Positions 8,787 to 18,311 are shown, numbered from the stretch's first letter. The stretch is DNA of 64,000 nt from CAVTWH01 sp963738365 (GCA_963738365.1 CAVTWH010000010.1:1240001-1304000); one strand, 5' to 3'. Notes: generated from the letters alone by a model not told the origin. Translations and numbers: made by a program.

Positions 8787-9179
8787 GTGGACGAGCACAT
8801 GCGATCGTTGGACAGGTGGCGCGTGGCCGCGGCCGGCGCCGGTGAAGCCTGCCTCGTGCTCAACGAACTCCTCGACATCGTCGCGCTGTCCCCGACCGCC
8901 GCCGGACTGCTCGGCGCCGACTCGCCGGCCGACCTGCTCGGCTGCAACATCCTCGCCGGCATCGTCCGGCTGGTCGACTTCAACCAGCAGCCCCAGCCGC
9001 TGCCCCAGGGCGACGTGGAGAAGACCCCGCCGGTACTCGCCCGGGAGACCGGCCGGCTGGCCCGGGGGCTGCTCCGGGTGGCGAGCGAGGACCGGCTGGT
9101 GACCCTCGACGCGGTGGCCACCCCGCTGCTCGACGGCGGCCGGGTGGTCGGCTCACTCACCTTCTTCGCCGAGATCTAA
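8787..9179 (+). CDS. PAS-domain protein
   Basis: Small protein of about 130 residues dominated by one PAS-like fold: ACLVLNELLDIVALSPTAAGLLGADSPADLLG, then a linker and a strand pair ending in DAVATPLLDGGRVVGSLTFFAEI. No output domain is attached, so it may sense a ligand and act on a partner. The frame is open further upstream, but the upstream codons look non-coding. GTG 8787 or ATG 8799 fit the family length. It converges on larC; the two stop codons overlap by two bases. Assignment rests on pattern only. Confidence 0.65.
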   Translation: MDEHMRSLDRWRVAAAGAGEACLVLNELLDIVALSPTAAGLLGADSPADLLGCNILAGIVRLVDFNQQPQPLPQGDVEKTPPVLARETGRLARGLLRVASEDRLVTLDAVATPLLDGGRVVGSLTFFAEI

Positions 9180-10418
9180 CCCTGCCGGTACGCCTCGTCG
9201 GCGAGCGCCTGGGCGGCGCCCAGTACCTGCTTGGCCGGTCGCCCGGTGGCTTCCGCGATCCGGCGGACGTCCTCGTACTCCACCGAGACGTGGGCCACCC
9301 GGCCGTCCAGCCGGGACACCTTCACGCCGACCGGGTGGCCGTCCAGCTCGACGCTGTGCTGTTCGCGGGGTAGCGGCCGCTTGGTCACCGGGGACTCCCG
9401 CAGGCCGATGGTGCTGGTCTGCGCGTACACCAGCCGGCGCAGCGCGGCCAGCCGCTCGGGTGCGCACAGCACGTGCAGGGTGTGCGCCGGGCGGCCCTTC
9501 TTCATCACCACCGGGGTGAGCCAGGCGTCCGCCGCACCGGCGTCCAGCAGCGCGCCCAGCACCCCCGGCCACAGCCGCGGGATCCAGGTCGTCCACATTG
9601 CACTCCACCAGCACAGCCGGCTCCCCGGCCGGCTCCGCCGCGTCGGCGTCCGCGCGGCCGTCCAGCGGCCGGGGGCCGGGGACAGGTGCGCCGAGGACCA
9701 GGCGGAGCAGGTTGGCCGCCTCCTGCGGGTCGCGCCCGCCCGCGCCGTAGCCGGTGGCCAGCGGGCGCAGCCGGCGGCGGCTGCCGGGACCGGCTCGGCC
9801 AGGGTAGCCAGCAGGGCCAAGCCGGTCGGGGTGGCCGCTTCGTACGGCAACCGGCCGGTCAGCGCCAGGGCCGCCCGGGCGGCCAGCTCCAGCACCGCGG
9901 GTACCGGCACCGGGATCAGGCCGTGCGCGCTGCGCACCCGGGCGCCGCTGCCCGCCTCGACCGGGCCGACCAGGAAGGCGTCGACCCCGCGGTGCTCGCG
10001 CAGCCAGTGCGCGCCGGCGCAGGCGCCGACGATGTCGGCGACCGCGTCCAGCGCCCCCACCTCGTGGAAGTGCACCGCCTCCGGGCTGGTGCGGTGCACC
10101 GCCGCCTCCGCGTCGGCCAGCCGGCGGAAGGTGCGCCACGGCCGGCTCGCGTACCGGCGCGGGCAGGGCGGCCAGCAGCGCCTCGATGTCGGCCAGGTGC
10201 CGGTGCGGCTGCGGCTGGTCGCCGGTCAGCACGTGCACGCGGGTACCGCCGATGCCGTGCCGGCTGGTCGGCTCGGCGCGCAGCCTGATGCCGGGCAGGG
10301 CGGCCGCCACCGGGGCGGCCAGCGCCGGCACCGGTACGCCGGCATCCACCAGGGCACCGAGCAGCATGTCGCCGCTGACCCCGGCGCCCGCGTCGAACCA
10401 GCCGACCAGGCCGGTCAT
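9176..10418 (-). CDS. larC: Nickel-pincer cofactor protein LarC, frame-disrupted
   Basis: LarC inserts nickel into the pyridinium-dithiocarboxylate cofactor of lactate racemase-type enzymes. The protein must be read across frames: MTGLVGWFDAGAGVSGDMLLG to about 10120; then FRRLADAE, HFHEVGALDAVADIVGA and LPYEAATPTGLALLATLAEP to about 9790; then GAGGRDPQEAANLLRLV and VECNVDDLDP; then a return near 9600 to VMKKGRPAHTLHVLC and the C-terminus. At least three frame changes are needed and no domain is lost. ATG 10418 overlaps the larB stop as ATGA, so the two genes are coupled. Sequencing error is likelier than decay because neighbouring essential genes show the same defect. Confidence 0.85.
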
Positions 10419-11185
10419 CGGGCATCCCCGTGCGGTGCCGCCCGGCGGGCCACCCGGGCGGCGAAGACGGCCGCGCCGAAGCCGTTGTCGATGTTGCACA
10501 CCACCACGCCCGGGGCGCAGGAGTTCAGCATGGTCAGCAGCGGCGCCAGGCCAGCGAAGGCGGCGCCGTACCCGACCGAGGTGGGTACCGCCACCACCGG
10601 TACGCCGACCAGGCCGCCGACCGCGCTGGGCAGCGCGCCGTCCATCCCGGCCACCACGATCAGGCAGTCGGCGAGTCGAGTACGGCGCGGGCGGCCAGCA
10701 GCCGGTGGATGCCGGCTACCCCGACGTCGGTGATCCGGCGGACCCGGCGCCGAAGCACTCGGCGATGAACGCTGCCTCGGCGGCGATCGGAAGGTCGGAG
10801 GTACCCGCGCAGACCACGGCGACCAGGCCGGCGGGCGGCGGCGGAGTCACCCACCGCGACGCAGGCCGCGGTCCGGCTCCTCCCGGATCGGGAAGTGCCG
10901 CGGCGAGCGCCGCCCGGCCCTCGTCGGTGACCCGGGTGACCAGCGCCGGCCGGTCCGGGTGCGCGGCCCGCAGCGCGCCACGATGGCGACCAGCTGCCCG
11001 GGGTCTTGCCGGCGCCGAAGATCACTTCGGGGTCGCCGGTACGTACGGCCCGGTGGGTGTCCACCCGGGCGAAGCCCAGGTCGGTGTAGCCGGCCCCGTC
11101 GCCCAGCGCTTTGGCGGCCGTCTCCACCGACAGCTCGCCGGCGGCGACCGCGGTGAGCAGGGCGTAGGATGTCGTCTCGCTCCAC
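10415..11185 (-). CDS. larB: Nickel-pincer cofactor carboxylase LarB, frame-disrupted
   Basis: LarB carboxylates and hydrolyses nicotinic acid adenine dinucleotide, the first step of nickel-pincer cofactor synthesis. Pieces seen: MERDDIL plus LLTAVAAGELSVETAAKAL; GYTDLGFARVDTHRA; EVIFGAGKTP; then, in another frame, MDGALPSAVGGLVGVPVVAVP and YGAAFAGLAPLLTMLNSCAPG with GVVVCNIDNGFGAA, the AIR-carboxylase-like core. Frame changes fall near 11175, 11010-10840 and 10660. GTG 11185 is chosen because it is seven bases behind TAGAGT and gives the usual N-terminus. No larA or larE is in the window. Confidence 0.83.
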
Positions 11186-11192
11186 GGCGGCA

Positions 11193-11198
11193 ACTCTA
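11193..11198 (-). promoter_or_regulatory. -10 element TAGAGT, near-leaderless promoter of larB
   Basis: Minus-strand TAGAGT is followed by seven bases and GTG 11185, so the larBC transcript would start about one base before the start codon. Confidence 0.5.
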
Positions 11199-11849
11199 GA
11201 GGGGGCTCGAACGGCGGCCAGCACCATGTCGCCGCCGGTGGCATTCGCCCGGGAGGAGGCGGGCTGCGCCGGAGGCGTCGCGTGCACCCTGTTCCCCGCG
11301 CTGGTCGGCGGTGCCGCGGCACGCTGCGCCGGTGCGGGGGCAGCGGCGGCCGCCCGGCCGGTCACCCGGCAGGGCGCCGGGGCGGCCGGCCCGCTGACCC
11401 TCGTCCCGGCTGGCGGCGGCCGGCTGCGCTCGGCCCCGACGTACGGCGCCGCGCAGCTCCCGGCGCCGGCGCGACCCCCACCCGGTCGGCGGCTGCCTCG
11501 CCCAGCAGCCGAGCGGCTTCCGTTCCCGGTCAGCTACGCGACGCCGTGCGACGGGCAGCCGGCGGTCGAGCCAGGTGGTGGCGCTGCTGCGGGCGAAGGC
11601 CGTACTGGCCGGCGGCGGCCGCCGCCACCGCGACCAGCGGCCCACTGTGCTCCGGGCACTGGCAGTACACGGCCTGGACGTGGCCGGCGCCGGGCCGCTC
11701 CAGGTGGTCACCCAGGGCCGCGCCGGCGCGCTGGAACTGTCACCGCCGGGACCGACGTCTGCACGCCGGAGGTGCAGGGCGCGGGCGCCGGCCGGGCATG
11801 CGGGCCGTCGCGAGCTGCTGAGCCGCCGCGCGCCGGCCCGGGCGGCCGC
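11199..11849. other. Unresolved, probably coding, frame-disrupted stretch
   Basis: No intact gene can be called. Around 11540-11760 the plus strand has strong third-position GC and reads VVALLRAKAVLAGG and TVLRALAVHGLDVAGAGPL, which looks like real protein of unknown family. Around 11200-11365 a minus-strand reading in frame with larB is also open. The stretch sits between two genes with multiple indels, so a damaged open reading frame here is plausible. I do not recognise a function. Confidence 0.3.
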
Positions 11850-11855
11850 TACGCT
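11850..11855 (+). promoter_or_regulatory. -10 element TACGCT, leaderless promoter of pheA
   Basis: TACGCT, six bases, then ATG 11862. This is the same spacing as at 5677, 14594 and 23170. Confidence 0.65.
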
Positions 11856-11861
11856 GAGCCG

Positions 11862-12808
11862 ATGCCGGACCGCACGCCGGCACGCTACGTCTATCTCGGG
11901 CCGGAGGGCACCTTCGCCGAGCAGGCGCTGCTCACCATCCCGGCGGCCGCCGAGCGCGGTGCCGTACCCCGGCGCGCAGCGTGCCGGAGGCGCTCGACGC
12001 GGTCCGCGCCGGCGCCGCCGACGCCGCGCTGGTGCCGCTGGAGAACTCCATCGGCGGGCAGGTCGGGGTGACCCTGGACGAGTTGGCCCAGCGGCGAGCC
12101 CCTGGTGATCATCCGGGAGGTGGTCATCCCGGTGGAGTTCGTCCTCGGCGCCCGACCCGGGATCGGCCTGGCCGACGTGCGGTCGGTGGCGGCCCACCCG
12201 CAGGCCGTCCGCCCAGTGCCGGCGCTGGCTGCGCGAGCAGCTGCCGGACGCGACCGTGGTCGACGTGCTGTCCAACGCGGCGGCGGCGATCGGCGCCGGC
12301 GGCCGGCGAGTACGACGCGGGGATCTGCGCCCCGATCGGCGCCGCGCGGCAGCGGCTGACCGTACTCGCCGACAAGATCGCCGACCACGCGGACGCGGTG
12401 ACCCGGTTCGTGCTGGTCCGCCGCCCCGGGCCGCCGCCCGCGCCGACCGGGGACGACCTCACCTCGCTGGCCGTCTACATCGCCCACGACCGGGTCGGCG
12501 CGCTGCTCGCGGTGCTGACCGAGCTGGCGGTACGCGGGATCAACCTGGCCCGGATCGAGTCCTGGCCGACCGGCGAGCGGCTCGGCCGGTACGTGTTCTT
12601 CCTCGACTGTGCCGGGCACGTGGCCCAGGCCGGGATGGGTGAGGCGCTGCAGGGCCTGCGCCGGGTCTGCGCGGACGTGCGCTTCCTCGGCTCCTACCCC
12701 CGTGCCGTCCCGGACGGGCAGGCGCAGGCGCCGCAGGGCACCGCCGACGCCGACTTCGCCGACGCGGCCGCCTGGCTGGCCCGCATCCGCGCCGGCAACC
12801 TGGCCTGA
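11862..12808 (+). CDS. pheA: Prephenate dehydratase, frame-disrupted
   Basis: Converts prephenate to phenylpyruvate in phenylalanine synthesis. The N-terminal catalytic domain opens with RYVYLGPEGTFAEQALL. After a frame change near 11975 it continues with VPEALDAVRAGAADAALVPL and ENSIGGQVGVTLDELA, then LVIIREVVIPVEFVLGARPG and SVAAHPQA. Two further changes (about 12210 and 12300) lead to AAGEYDAGICAP and to the C-terminal ACT domain (SLAVYIAHDRVGALLAVLTE, INLARIESWPTGERLG, YVFFLDCAGH), which binds Phe for feedback control. At least four single-base indels are needed; all expected blocks are present in order. Leaderless promoter upstream; strong hairpin downstream. Confidence 0.9.
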
Positions 12809-12877
12809 TCCGTGGCGCCATCCGCCGACTGGAGTCGGCCGGCAGCCCCGGCGTCACAGGCGGGAGCTGCGGGTATG

Positions 12878-12914
12878 GCCTGAGCCCCCGGCGTCGCGCG
12901 CCGGGGGCTCAGGC
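12878..12914. terminator. Bidirectional hairpin between pheA and the zincin gene
   Basis: Perfect 16-bp stem (12878-12893 with 12899-12914) and a five-base TCGCG loop, placed between convergent genes: about 70 bp after the pheA stop and directly against the stop of the minus-strand zincin. No T-tract, which is usual in high-GC actinobacteria. Confidence 0.85.
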
Positions 12915-12915
12915 G

Positions 12916-13260
12916 TCAGCCCCAGCCCAGCTCGTGTAGGCGGGCGTCGTCGATGCCGAAATGGTGGGCGATCTCGTGCACCACGGTCACCGTCACCTCC
13001 TGGACAACCTGCTCCTCGGTGGCGCAGATGCGCAGGATCGGGTAGCGGTAGATGGTGATCCGGTCGGGGAGCACGCCGGCATAGTCCCAGCCCCGGTCGG
13101 TGAGGGCGTACCCCTCGTAGAGGCCGAGCAGGCCGGGCGCCTCCGGCGGCGACTCGTCCTCGACCAGGATCACCACGTTGCGCAGCTGGCGCATGAGCTG
13201 CTCGGGGACGCCGTCCAGCGCGTCGGCGACCAGCTCCTCGAAGCGCGCCCGGGAGATCAT
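12916..13260 (-). CDS. Zincin-like metallopeptidase family protein
   Basis: A 114-residue actinobacterial minimal-metalloprotease-like protein. The zinc site is VTVVHEIAHHFGIDD (HExxH plus an aspartate), preceded by the strand RITIYRYPILRICATEEQV typical of this short zincin family. The N-terminal half (FEELVADALDGVPEQL) is the family's conserved helix. There is no signal peptide, so it is cytosolic. Substrates are unknown. ATG 13260 fits the usual family start MISRARFEELV. It lies 17 bp downstream of the OsmC gene on the same strand and may be read through from it. Confidence 0.87.
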   Translation of the reverse strand: MISRARFEELVADALDGVPEQLMRQLRNVVILVEDESPPEAPGLLGLYEGYALTDRGWDYAGVLPDRITIYRYPILRICATEEQVVQEVTVTVVHEIAHHFGIDDARLHELGWG

Positions 13261-13277
13261 CGACCAAGCCGGCCGGC

Positions 13278-13703
13278 TCAGGCCAGCTTGGCGTGCAGGG
13301 TGATCGGGACGGCGGCCAGCGCCTTGGAGATCGGGCAGCCGGCCTTTGCCGTCTCGGCGTGCTTGAGGAACTCGGCCTCGTCGATGCCGGGCACCTCACC
13401 GACCGTGGTCAGGTCGATGCCGGTGATGGCGAAGCCGCCCTCGGTCTGGCCGAAGTGGACGGCCGCCTCGGTGCGTACCGAGGTCGGCGGGTGGCCGGCC
13501 TGGGCCAGCGCGTTGGACAGCGCCATCGAGAAGCAGCCGGCGTGCGCGGCGGCGACCAGCTCCTCCGGGTTGGTCCCGGTGCCGGATTCGAACCGGGAGG
13601 TGAACGAGTACTGCCCGTCGAAGGCGCCCGAGCCCAGGTGCATTGTGCCCGAACCGTCGCGCAGGCCGCCGGACCATTCGGCGGAAGAGGTACGAGTTGG
13701 CAT
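13278..13703 (-). CDS. OsmC-family peroxiredoxin-like protein
   Basis: Organic-hydroperoxide reductase fold of 141 residues. Seen: AEWSGGLRDGSG near the N-terminus, TNPEELVAAAHAGCFSMALSN, which carries the first catalytic cysteine, then the helix-strand pattern up to AETAKAGCPISKAL, which carries the second. The Cys pair and the Glu of 'NPEELV' are all kept. ATG 13703 is preferred over the upstream TTG because a TAGGTT -10 element (13711-13716) precedes it by seven bases. Role: thiol-dependent detoxification of organic hydroperoxides in the cytosol. Confidence 0.92.
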   Translation of the reverse strand: MPTRTSSAEWSGGLRDGSGTMHLGSGAFDGQYSFTSRFESGTGTNPEELVAAAHAGCFSMALSNALAQAGHPPTSVRTEAAVHFGQTEGGFAITGIDLTTVGEVPGIDEAEFLKHAETAKAGCPISKALAAVPITLHAKLA

Positions 13704-13810
13704 GATCCCCAACCTAGCCCACCCGCCGGCCCGGTGCGAGCGCCTCCGCGGAGCACGGCCACCCGTGTCCTCGCCAATCCGGTTCCTGGCCGATCTGGCA
13801 CGATGTGCGC

Positions 13811-14542
13811 GTGGACACGCTCGAATCGGCTGCCAGGCCGGTCCGCCGACGCAGCTTCGGCGACCTGGCCACCGACGCGACGGCCCGCGGGCTGGCTATC
13901 GCCGCCGCCGGCGGGCTGCTCGGCGCGGAGGTGCTGCCGTGGATCAGCGTGCAGCTGACCGGCTCACCGGACAACGGCGACGGCTCCGCACCGTCGACCG
14001 CCGACTTCTCCCTCGCGCTGCACGCGGCCCAGCTGCCCGCCGGGGTCGTCGTTGCCTTTCAGCTGGGCTGGTCCCTGCTGCTGGCCGCCTGTGCCGTCGC
14101 CCTGCTCGGCCCGGACCGACTGCGCCGCCCACTGGCCGCCGCCACGGCCGGTCTCGCGTTCGGCCAGCTCGCCCTGGCGGCGGCCGTCATCGGCAGCAGC
14201 GCAGGCACCCGGGGCGTGCTCGCCCTCTTCGGCTCCGGCCTAGCGAACGCGACGAGCGACGAGCTCCGGACACACCGTGGCGCCGGCATGTTCTGCGCCG
14301 GGTTCGCGGCGCTGCTGGCGCTGCTGGCGGCCGGACTGGCGCTGGTCACCACGGGTCAGCGGCCCGCTGCCGCCGAGCTCGCGCCCGCCGCTGCCGCCGA
14401 TCCGGCGCTCGCCTACCCCGCTGCGGGGGTAGCTCCTGCCGGCTCCCCGCCGCCGGAGCCGGACGCCGGCTGGCAGGAGGAGGCGGACGTTCTGGACCTG
14501 ACGGTGACGCCCCTGCCGCCCAGCGGGTACCAGCGCCCGTAG
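13811..14542 (+). CDS. Four-helix membrane protein of unknown function
   Basis: About 243 residues. After a short basic N-terminus there are hydrophobic segments near residues 25-45, 80-105, 115-135 and 165-190, then a cytoplasmic or exported Pro/Ala-rich tail of about 50 residues (APAGSPPPEPDAGWQEEAD). I see no catalytic motif and do not recognise the family beyond a general actinobacterial tetraspan type. GTG 13811 is chosen because CACGAT sits six bases upstream in the position of the local leaderless -10 elements; GTG 13805 lies within that spacing. Confidence 0.75.
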   Translation: MDTLESAARPVRRRSFGDLATDATARGLAIAAAGGLLGAEVLPWISVQLTGSPDNGDGSAPSTADFSLALHAAQLPAGVVVAFQLGWSLLLAACAVALLGPDRLRRPLAAATAGLAFGQLALAAAVIGSSAGTRGVLALFGSGLANATSDELRTHRGAGMFCAGFAALLALLAAGLALVTTGQRPAAAELAPAAAADPALAYPAAGVAPAGSPPPEPDAGWQEEADVLDLTVTPLPPSGYQRP

Positions 14543-14581
14543 CGGGCGGGATATCGATGCCGGCGCCGACACCGGGCCGGG

Positions 14582-14587
14582 TAGTCT
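14582..14587 (+). promoter_or_regulatory. -10 element TAGTCT, leaderless promoter of serS
   Basis: TAGTCT, CAGCCC, then GTG 14594: transcript and coding sequence would start together. Confidence 0.65.
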
Positions 14588-14593
14588 CAGCCC

Positions 14594-15858
14594 GTGATTG
14601 ACCTGCGCCTGCTGCGTGAAGATCCGGAACTGCTCCGCGCCAGCCAGCGGGCCCGGGGCGAGTCCGAGTCGGCCGTCGACGACGCTGCTCGCCGCCGACG
14701 AAGCGCGCCGGGCCGCGGTGGCCGCCTTCGAGGCCCTGCGCGCCGAGCAGAACGCCCTCGGCAAGCAGGTGGCCCGGCGCCTCCGGCGACGGAGAAGGCG
14801 GCGCTGCTGGCGCGTACCAAGGAGCTGTCGGCGGACGTCAAGGCGGCCCAGGCGGCGCTGGACGCCGCCGAGGCGGCGCTGAAGGCCGCCCAGTTCGCCG
14901 TACCCAACTGATCGAGGAGGGCGCGCCGCCCGGCGGCGAGGACGACTTCGTGGTGCTCCGCGAGGTCGGCGCCCGCCCGGAGATCGACAGCCCGCGCGAC
15001 CATCTGGAGCTGGGCGAGCTGCTCGGCGCGATCGACACCGAGCGCGGCGCGAAGGTCTCGGGCAGCCGGTTCTACTACCTGACCGGCGTCGGCGCACTGC
15101 TCCAGCTCGGGCTGCTGCAACTGGCCGATCGCCCAGGCCGTCGAGCACGGGTTCACCCCGATCATCACGCCGGTGCTGGTCAAGCCGGAGTCGATGGAGG
15201 GCACCGGCTTCCTCGGCGCGCACGCCTCGGAGGTGTACCGGCTGGAGGCCGACGACCTGTTCCTGGTGGGTACCAGTGAGGTGCCGATGGCCGCGTACCA
15301 CGGCGGGGAGATCCTCGGCGGCGCTGGACGAGCCGCTGCGCTACGCCGGCTGGTCGTCCTGTTTCCGCCGGGAGGCCGGCTCGTACGGCAAGGACGTGCG
15401 CGGCATCCTGCGGGTACACCAGTTCGACAAGGTGGAGATGTTCTCCTACTGCCGTCCGGAGCAGGCCGCCGACGAGCACCTGCGGCTGCTGGCGATGGAG
15501 GAGGAGATGCTGGCCAAGGTCGAGGTGCCGTACCGGGTGATCGACGTGGCCGCCGGCGACCTGGGCTCCAGCGCCGCCCGCAAGTACGACTGCGAGGCGT
15601 GGGTACCCTCGCAGGGGCGGTACCGGGAGGTCACCAGCACGCTCGAACTGCACCACGTTCCAGGCGCGCCGGCTCAACGTCCGCTACCGCGACGCCGACG
15701 GCCGGCCACAGGTCGCCGCGACGCTCAACGGCACCCTGGCCACCACCCGCTGGATGATCCCGATCCTGGAGAACCACCAGCAGCCCGACGGCTCGGTCCG
15801 GGTACCCAAGGCGCTGCAGCCCTACCTCGGCGGACGGGACCTGCTCGAACCCCGTTGA
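14594..15858 (+). CDS. serS: Serine--tRNA ligase, frame-disrupted
   Basis: Charges tRNA-Ser. The N-terminal coiled-coil arm begins MIDLRLLREDPELLRASQRA and continues in other frames (LLAADEARRAAVAAFEALRA, KAALLARTKELSADVKAAQA). The class II catalytic domain shows FTPIITPVLVKPESMEGTGF, YRLEADDLFLVGTSEVPMAA (motif 2 region), SCFRREAGSYGKDVRGILRV and FDKVEMFSYC; the end reads CTTFQARRLNVRYRD, GTLATTRWMIPILENHQ and EPR-stop. Six frame changes are needed (about 14690, 14780, 14908, 15128, 15323 and 15640), yet no block is missing. An essential gene this broken points to base-call indels. Confidence 0.92.
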
Positions 15859-15914
15859 ACCGAAGGTAACCGCGCGCTAACCTTGCCAGCCCACCCTTGA
15901 TCGGGAGGAGCTGC

Positions 15915-16754
15915 ATGACGAGAAAGCGGGCGGTACGCCCCGGACTGCCGAAAATGGTCGCCACCGACCTGGACGGCACCCTGGTGCGCTCGGACGACAC
16001 GGTGAGCGAATACACCAAGGCGGTGCTCCAGCGGGTCCGCGCGGCCGGCATCCCGGTGGTCGGTGCCACCGGCCGGGGCCCGCGCCTGGCCGACCTGACC
16101 CGGGCCGACATCGGCGAGGTCGACTACCTGGTGCTGGCGGCCGGCGGCCGGGTGCTGGACCTGACCGACCAGGCCAACCCGGTGGTGCTGCGCGACGCCC
16201 GGCTGGACGGCGCGGTGCTGCTCGACGTGCTGGCCCGCCTGGAGGAGCGGGTCGGCCCGCTGTCGGTGCTGGTGGAGGCGCTCGACGGGCAGAACTCCCC
16301 GCTCTGGGGCGACCCCAACCCGCAGTGGCGCTACCCGGACGTGGTCGAGGCGATGACCCGGCATCAGGCCCTGGCCGGGGCGGTCATCAAGACCTTCGCC
16401 CGGGCCGCCGTCCACGACGCCGACGAGCTGCTCGCTGTCGCCGCCGAGGTGATCCCCCCGGAGCTGGCCACCCTGACCCAGGCGGGGCTGGGCTACGTGG
16501 AGATCCTGCCGCCCGAGGTGGACAAGGCGACCGGGCTGGCCGTGGTGGCCGAGCAGATCGGGGTGGACCCGCAGGACGTGCTGGTCTTCGGGGACATGCC
16601 CAACGACCTGCCGATGTTCGCCTGGGCCGGGTTCGGGCGGGTGGCCGTAGCCCCGGCCCACCCGGCGCTGCTGGCGGTGGCCGACGACGTGGCGGAGAGC
16701 AACGACGACGACGGAGTGGCGAAGTACCTCGATCGACTACTCTCCAACGGGTGA
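15915..16754 (+). CDS. HAD superfamily (Cof-type) hydrolase
   Basis: Haloacid-dehalogenase phosphatase of 279 residues. Motif I is VATDLDGTLVRSDD (nucleophile and acid/base Asp), motif II is the Thr of GATGRG, and motifs III/IV are Lys plus VFGDMPNDLPMF. The C2 Cof-type cap lies between. Cof-like enzymes dephosphorylate sugar phosphates or nucleotides such as FMN; the substrate cannot be told. ATG 15915 has GGGAGGAG upstream. The next gene, a paralogue, starts inside its stop codon (GTGA), so the two are a coupled pair, probably from tandem duplication. Confidence 0.92.
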   Translation: MTRKRAVRPGLPKMVATDLDGTLVRSDDTVSEYTKAVLQRVRAAGIPVVGATGRGPRLADLTRADIGEVDYLVLAAGGRVLDLTDQANPVVLRDARLDGAVLLDVLARLEERVGPLSVLVEALDGQNSPLWGDPNPQWRYPDVVEAMTRHQALAGAVIKTFARAAVHDADELLAVAAEVIPPELATLTQAGLGYVEILPPEVDKATGLAVVAEQIGVDPQDVLVFGDMPNDLPMFAWAGFGRVAVAPAHPALLAVADDVAESNDDDGVAKYLDRLLSNG

Positions 16755-17590
16755 CCCGTCCGCTGCTGATCGCCACCGACCTGGACGGCACCCTGGTCCG
16801 CGACGACGACACGATCAGCGACCGCACCGCCCGGACGCTGGCCCGGGCGGCCGCCGCCGGCACCGTGGTGGTGCTGGTCACCGGCCGTCCGGTGCGCTGG
16901 CTGCCGCGGGTCTACCAGCAGCTGGCCGCCGGGTACCCGGCCATCTGCGGTAACGGCGCCGCGATCTACGACCCGGCCAGCGACAGCGTGCGCGACGTCC
17001 GGCCGCTCGCCGTCGAGGTGCTGGCCAGCGTCTGCGACCGGCTGCGCGCCGCGGTCCCCGGGATCGTCTTCGCCGTCGAGGTCGACGGTGGTCGGGCCAT
17101 GCTCCACGAGCGGGGGTACGAGCTGCGCTGGGACCTCGGCGACCCGGCGGTCCGCGCGGTGGACTACGGCGAACTGGCCAGCGCCAGCGCCGTCAAGCTG
17201 CTGGCCCGGGCGCCGGAGAAGGATCCGGACCGGCTGGCAACGGCGATCCGCGGCGCGGTGGGCGACGCGGTGGAGGTGACCCACTCGTCCACCAGTGGGC
17301 TGGTGGAGATGTCGGCGGCCGGCATCACCAAGGCCACCGGGCTGGCGCTGGTCGCCGCCGAGCACGGGGTGGCCGCCGCGGACGCGGTGGCCTTCGGCGA
17401 CATGCCCAACGACGTACCGATGCTGACCTGGGCCGGGCGCGCGGTGGCGGTGGCCAATGCGCATCCCGAGGCGCTCGCCGCCGCCGACGAGGTGACCCTG
17501 TCCAACATGGACGACGGCGTGGCCGCCTGGCTGGAGTCGCACTTCCCGGCCGGCGCGGTCAGCCGGCCAGCCGCCGCCGACCTACGCTGA
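16751..17590 (+). CDS. HAD superfamily (Cof-type) hydrolase, tandem paralogue
   Basis: Second 279-residue Cof-type phosphatase. Motifs: LIATDLDGTLVRDDD, the Thr of LVTGRPVRW, Lys in MSAAGITKATGL and AFGDMPNDVPMLTWAG. The GTG start overlaps the TGA of the upstream paralogue (GTGA), giving translational coupling. The two proteins share layout and the FGDMPND core but differ in the cap, which sets substrate choice, so they probably act on different phosphates. Confidence 0.92.
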   Translation: MTRPLLIATDLDGTLVRDDDTISDRTARTLARAAAAGTVVVLVTGRPVRWLPRVYQQLAAGYPAICGNGAAIYDPASDSVRDVRPLAVEVLASVCDRLRAAVPGIVFAVEVDGGRAMLHERGYELRWDLGDPAVRAVDYGELASASAVKLLARAPEKDPDRLATAIRGAVGDAVEVTHSSTSGLVEMSAAGITKATGLALVAAEHGVAAADAVAFGDMPNDVPMLTWAGRAVAVANAHPEALAAADEVTLSNMDDGVAAWLESHFPAGAVSRPAAADLR

Positions 17591-17725
17591 GCCCGCCCGG
17601 CCGGGGTGGGGTCCATGCGCCCGGCCGGGCGCAGCCCGCTCCTGCGTGGTGCGGTGAGTCTACGGCCTGCGGTGGGACGGGCCGGTGGCGCCGCTGGTTC
17701 GCCGGGCGCCGACCCGGCCGCGTCG

Positions 17726-18268
17726 TCAGAGGTACTGGCCGGTGGGGTTGATCGAGGGCTGCGGATTGCCGCTGGACGGGCCGGGGATACCGCCCATCGG
17801 CAGGGCCGGCCGGCCGCGCATCTGCTCCAGCTGCATCCGGGCCGCCATCTGCTGCGCCACCAGCGCCGCCTGGATGCCGTGGAACAGGCCTTCCAGCCAG
17901 CCGACCAGCTGCGCCTGGGCGATGCGCAGCTCGGGCTCGGTGGGGGTGCGTCCCTCGTCGAACGGTAGCGACAGCCGCTCCAGCTCGGCGCGCAGCTCGG
18001 GCGCGAGCCCGTCCTCCAGCTCGTTGATGGAGCGTCGGTGGATCTCGCTGAGCCGCTGCCGGCCGGCCTCGTCCAGCGGCGCCGCGCGGACCTCCTCGAG
18101 CAGCTGTTTGATCATGCTGCCGATCCGCATCACCTTGGCCGGCTGCTCCACCAGGCTGGCCGGGTCCTCGGTCGGGGAGTCGCCCTCCGGCACCGTCACC
18201 GTGCCGACCGGCTGGCCGTCCGGCCCGACGACGACCACCTGACGTGATTCAGAACTGGAGTCGGTCAT
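17726..18268 (-). CDS. bpa: Bacterial proteasome activator Bpa
   Basis: ATP-independent ring activator that opens the 20S proteasome gate in actinobacteria. The helical core matches the mycobacterial protein closely: SLVEQPAKVMRIGSMIKQLL, EEVRAAPLDEAGRQRL, INELEDGLAPELRAEL, AQAQLVGWLEGLFHG and AQQMAARMQLEQMRG. The extreme C-terminus is GQYL, the motif that docks into the proteasome alpha-ring pockets. The N-terminal ~45 residues are variable and disordered (SSSESRQVVVVG). ATG 18268 has GGGAAG at good spacing; ATG 18277 is an alternative three codons upstream. The proteasome genes themselves are not in the window. Confidence 0.95.
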   Translation of the reverse strand: MTDSSSESRQVVVVGPDGQPVGTVTVPEGDSPTEDPASLVEQPAKVMRIGSMIKQLLEEVRAAPLDEAGRQRLSEIHRRSINELEDGLAPELRAELERLSLPFDEGRTPTEPELRIAQAQLVGWLEGLFHGIQAALVAQQMAARMQLEQMRGRPALPMGGIPGPSSGNPQPSINPTGQYL

Positions 18269-18311
18269 GCCCGCCATCTTCCCTCACTCCCGCCAGCGCG
18301 CCGACCGGAGG

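Noticed and set aside
9176..10418. larC as a true pseudogene or programmed frameshift
   Set aside because: Several independent indels, no slippery heptamers seen, all domains retained, and the same defect in essential neighbours.
10415..11185. larB as a plain AIR carboxylase (PurE)
   Set aside because: The N-terminal GFARVD...EVIFGAGKTP block and coupling to larC are specific to LarB.
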